This document shows positions 5,050-5,098 of a stretch of 5,098 nt of DNA, in pieces. The notes below the pieces were generated by a model. The model had not been told where the DNA came from. It made no database searches and saw nothing but the letters and a program-made list of their open reading frames with translations. The position numbers and the translations under genes are program-made. Position 1 is the first letter of the stretch; each line of letters begins with the position of its first letter. The stretch comes from a bacterium. GTDB taxonomy: Bacteria > Babelota > Babeliae > Babelales > Vermiphilaceae. The stretch is taken from the NCBI GenBank assembly GCA_030626185.1, contig DAOUPL010000054.1:1-5098 (forward strand). Direction: 5' to 3'.

Positions 5050-5098
5050 ATGAAAAGCTGTAGTATGGTAAATATTTTTTCACAAGTACAAGATTTTA
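5050..5098 (+). CDS. 5' end of an unidentified gene, possibly a transposase
   Basis: A strong ribosome-binding site, AAAGGA at 5037-5042, stands seven bases before ATG at 5050. The frame then runs open to the window edge as MKSCSMVNIFSQVQDF (16 residues). An in-frame ATG at 5044 is only one base from the ribosome-binding site and is unlikely. A possible extended -10 (TGtTATCCT, 5018-5026) lies upstream. The segment NIFSQVQDF recalls the start of IS4-type transposases (F-Q-L-x-x-F followed by a helical N-terminal domain), but 16 residues cannot settle this. It is divergent from the 593-residue gene. Confidence 0.6.
   Translation, partial: MKSCSMVNIFSQVQDF

Noticed and set aside
1..5098. tRNA, rRNA, CRISPR array, inteins or origin-like iterons
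   Set aside because: No cloverleaf with conserved tRNA bases, no spaced direct repeats and no intein motifs within RtcB were seen by eye; the only repeats are those within coding sequences.

Overview
The window is AT-rich bacterial DNA. It codes for ankyrin-repeat proteins with signal peptides, a large exported low-complexity protein, and a compact archease-RtcB pair. This mix suggests an intracellular or protist-associated bacterium with a host-interaction repertoire. Candidatus Dependentiae (TM6/Babeliae) is my first guess, and other amoeba-associated lineages (Legionellales, Chlamydiae, Rickettsiales) remain possible. That placement is inference from gene style; no rRNA or other phylogenetic marker is present. 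All four complete genes end in TAA and use Shine-Dalgarno sites of the AAGG/GGAG type.

Layout, left to right. (1) At 1-148 is the 3' end of an ankyrin-repeat gene on the plus strand. Its reading frame is broken by a TGA inside an apparent 33-bp insertion, and the normal C-terminal ankyrin ending follows in the same frame. (2) At 170-1042 is a complete 290-residue ankyrin protein with an export signal, an F-box-like motif and five ankyrin repeats. It is a close tandem paralogue of the broken gene. A run of 11 A lies between its two halves. (3) At 1112-1552 and 1567-3024 is an operon of archease and the tRNA/RNA ligase RtcB, 14 bp apart. A hairpin just upstream of archease buries part of its ribosome-binding site. 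(4) At 3029-3061 a GC-rich hairpin sits between convergent genes and is probably a bidirectional terminator. (5) At 3093-4874 on the minus strand is a 593-residue exported protein of unrecognised family. It has an acidic/Met-rich helical N-terminus, a helical middle, a Gly/Tyr-rich stretch, a Lys/Asp/Thr repeat and a second helical domain. (6) At 4875-5049 is a divergent intergenic region. (7) From 5050 the beginning of another plus-strand gene runs off the window. It may be the left end of an insertion sequence, but the evidence is thin.

Functional reading. Archease and RtcB form a self-contained RNA ligation module: RtcB joins 2',3'-cyclic phosphate (or 3'-phosphate) ends to 5'-OH ends using GTP and Mn2+, and archease speeds its guanylylation. 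The ankyrin genes and the 593-residue protein look like envelope, exported or host-facing products unrelated to RNA repair. The window holds no clear new multi-gene system. The most unusual points are the exported F-box-like/ankyrin protein with a slippery A-tract, the insertion-broken paralogue beside it, the hairpin over the archease ribosome-binding site, and the two-domain low-complexity exported protein.
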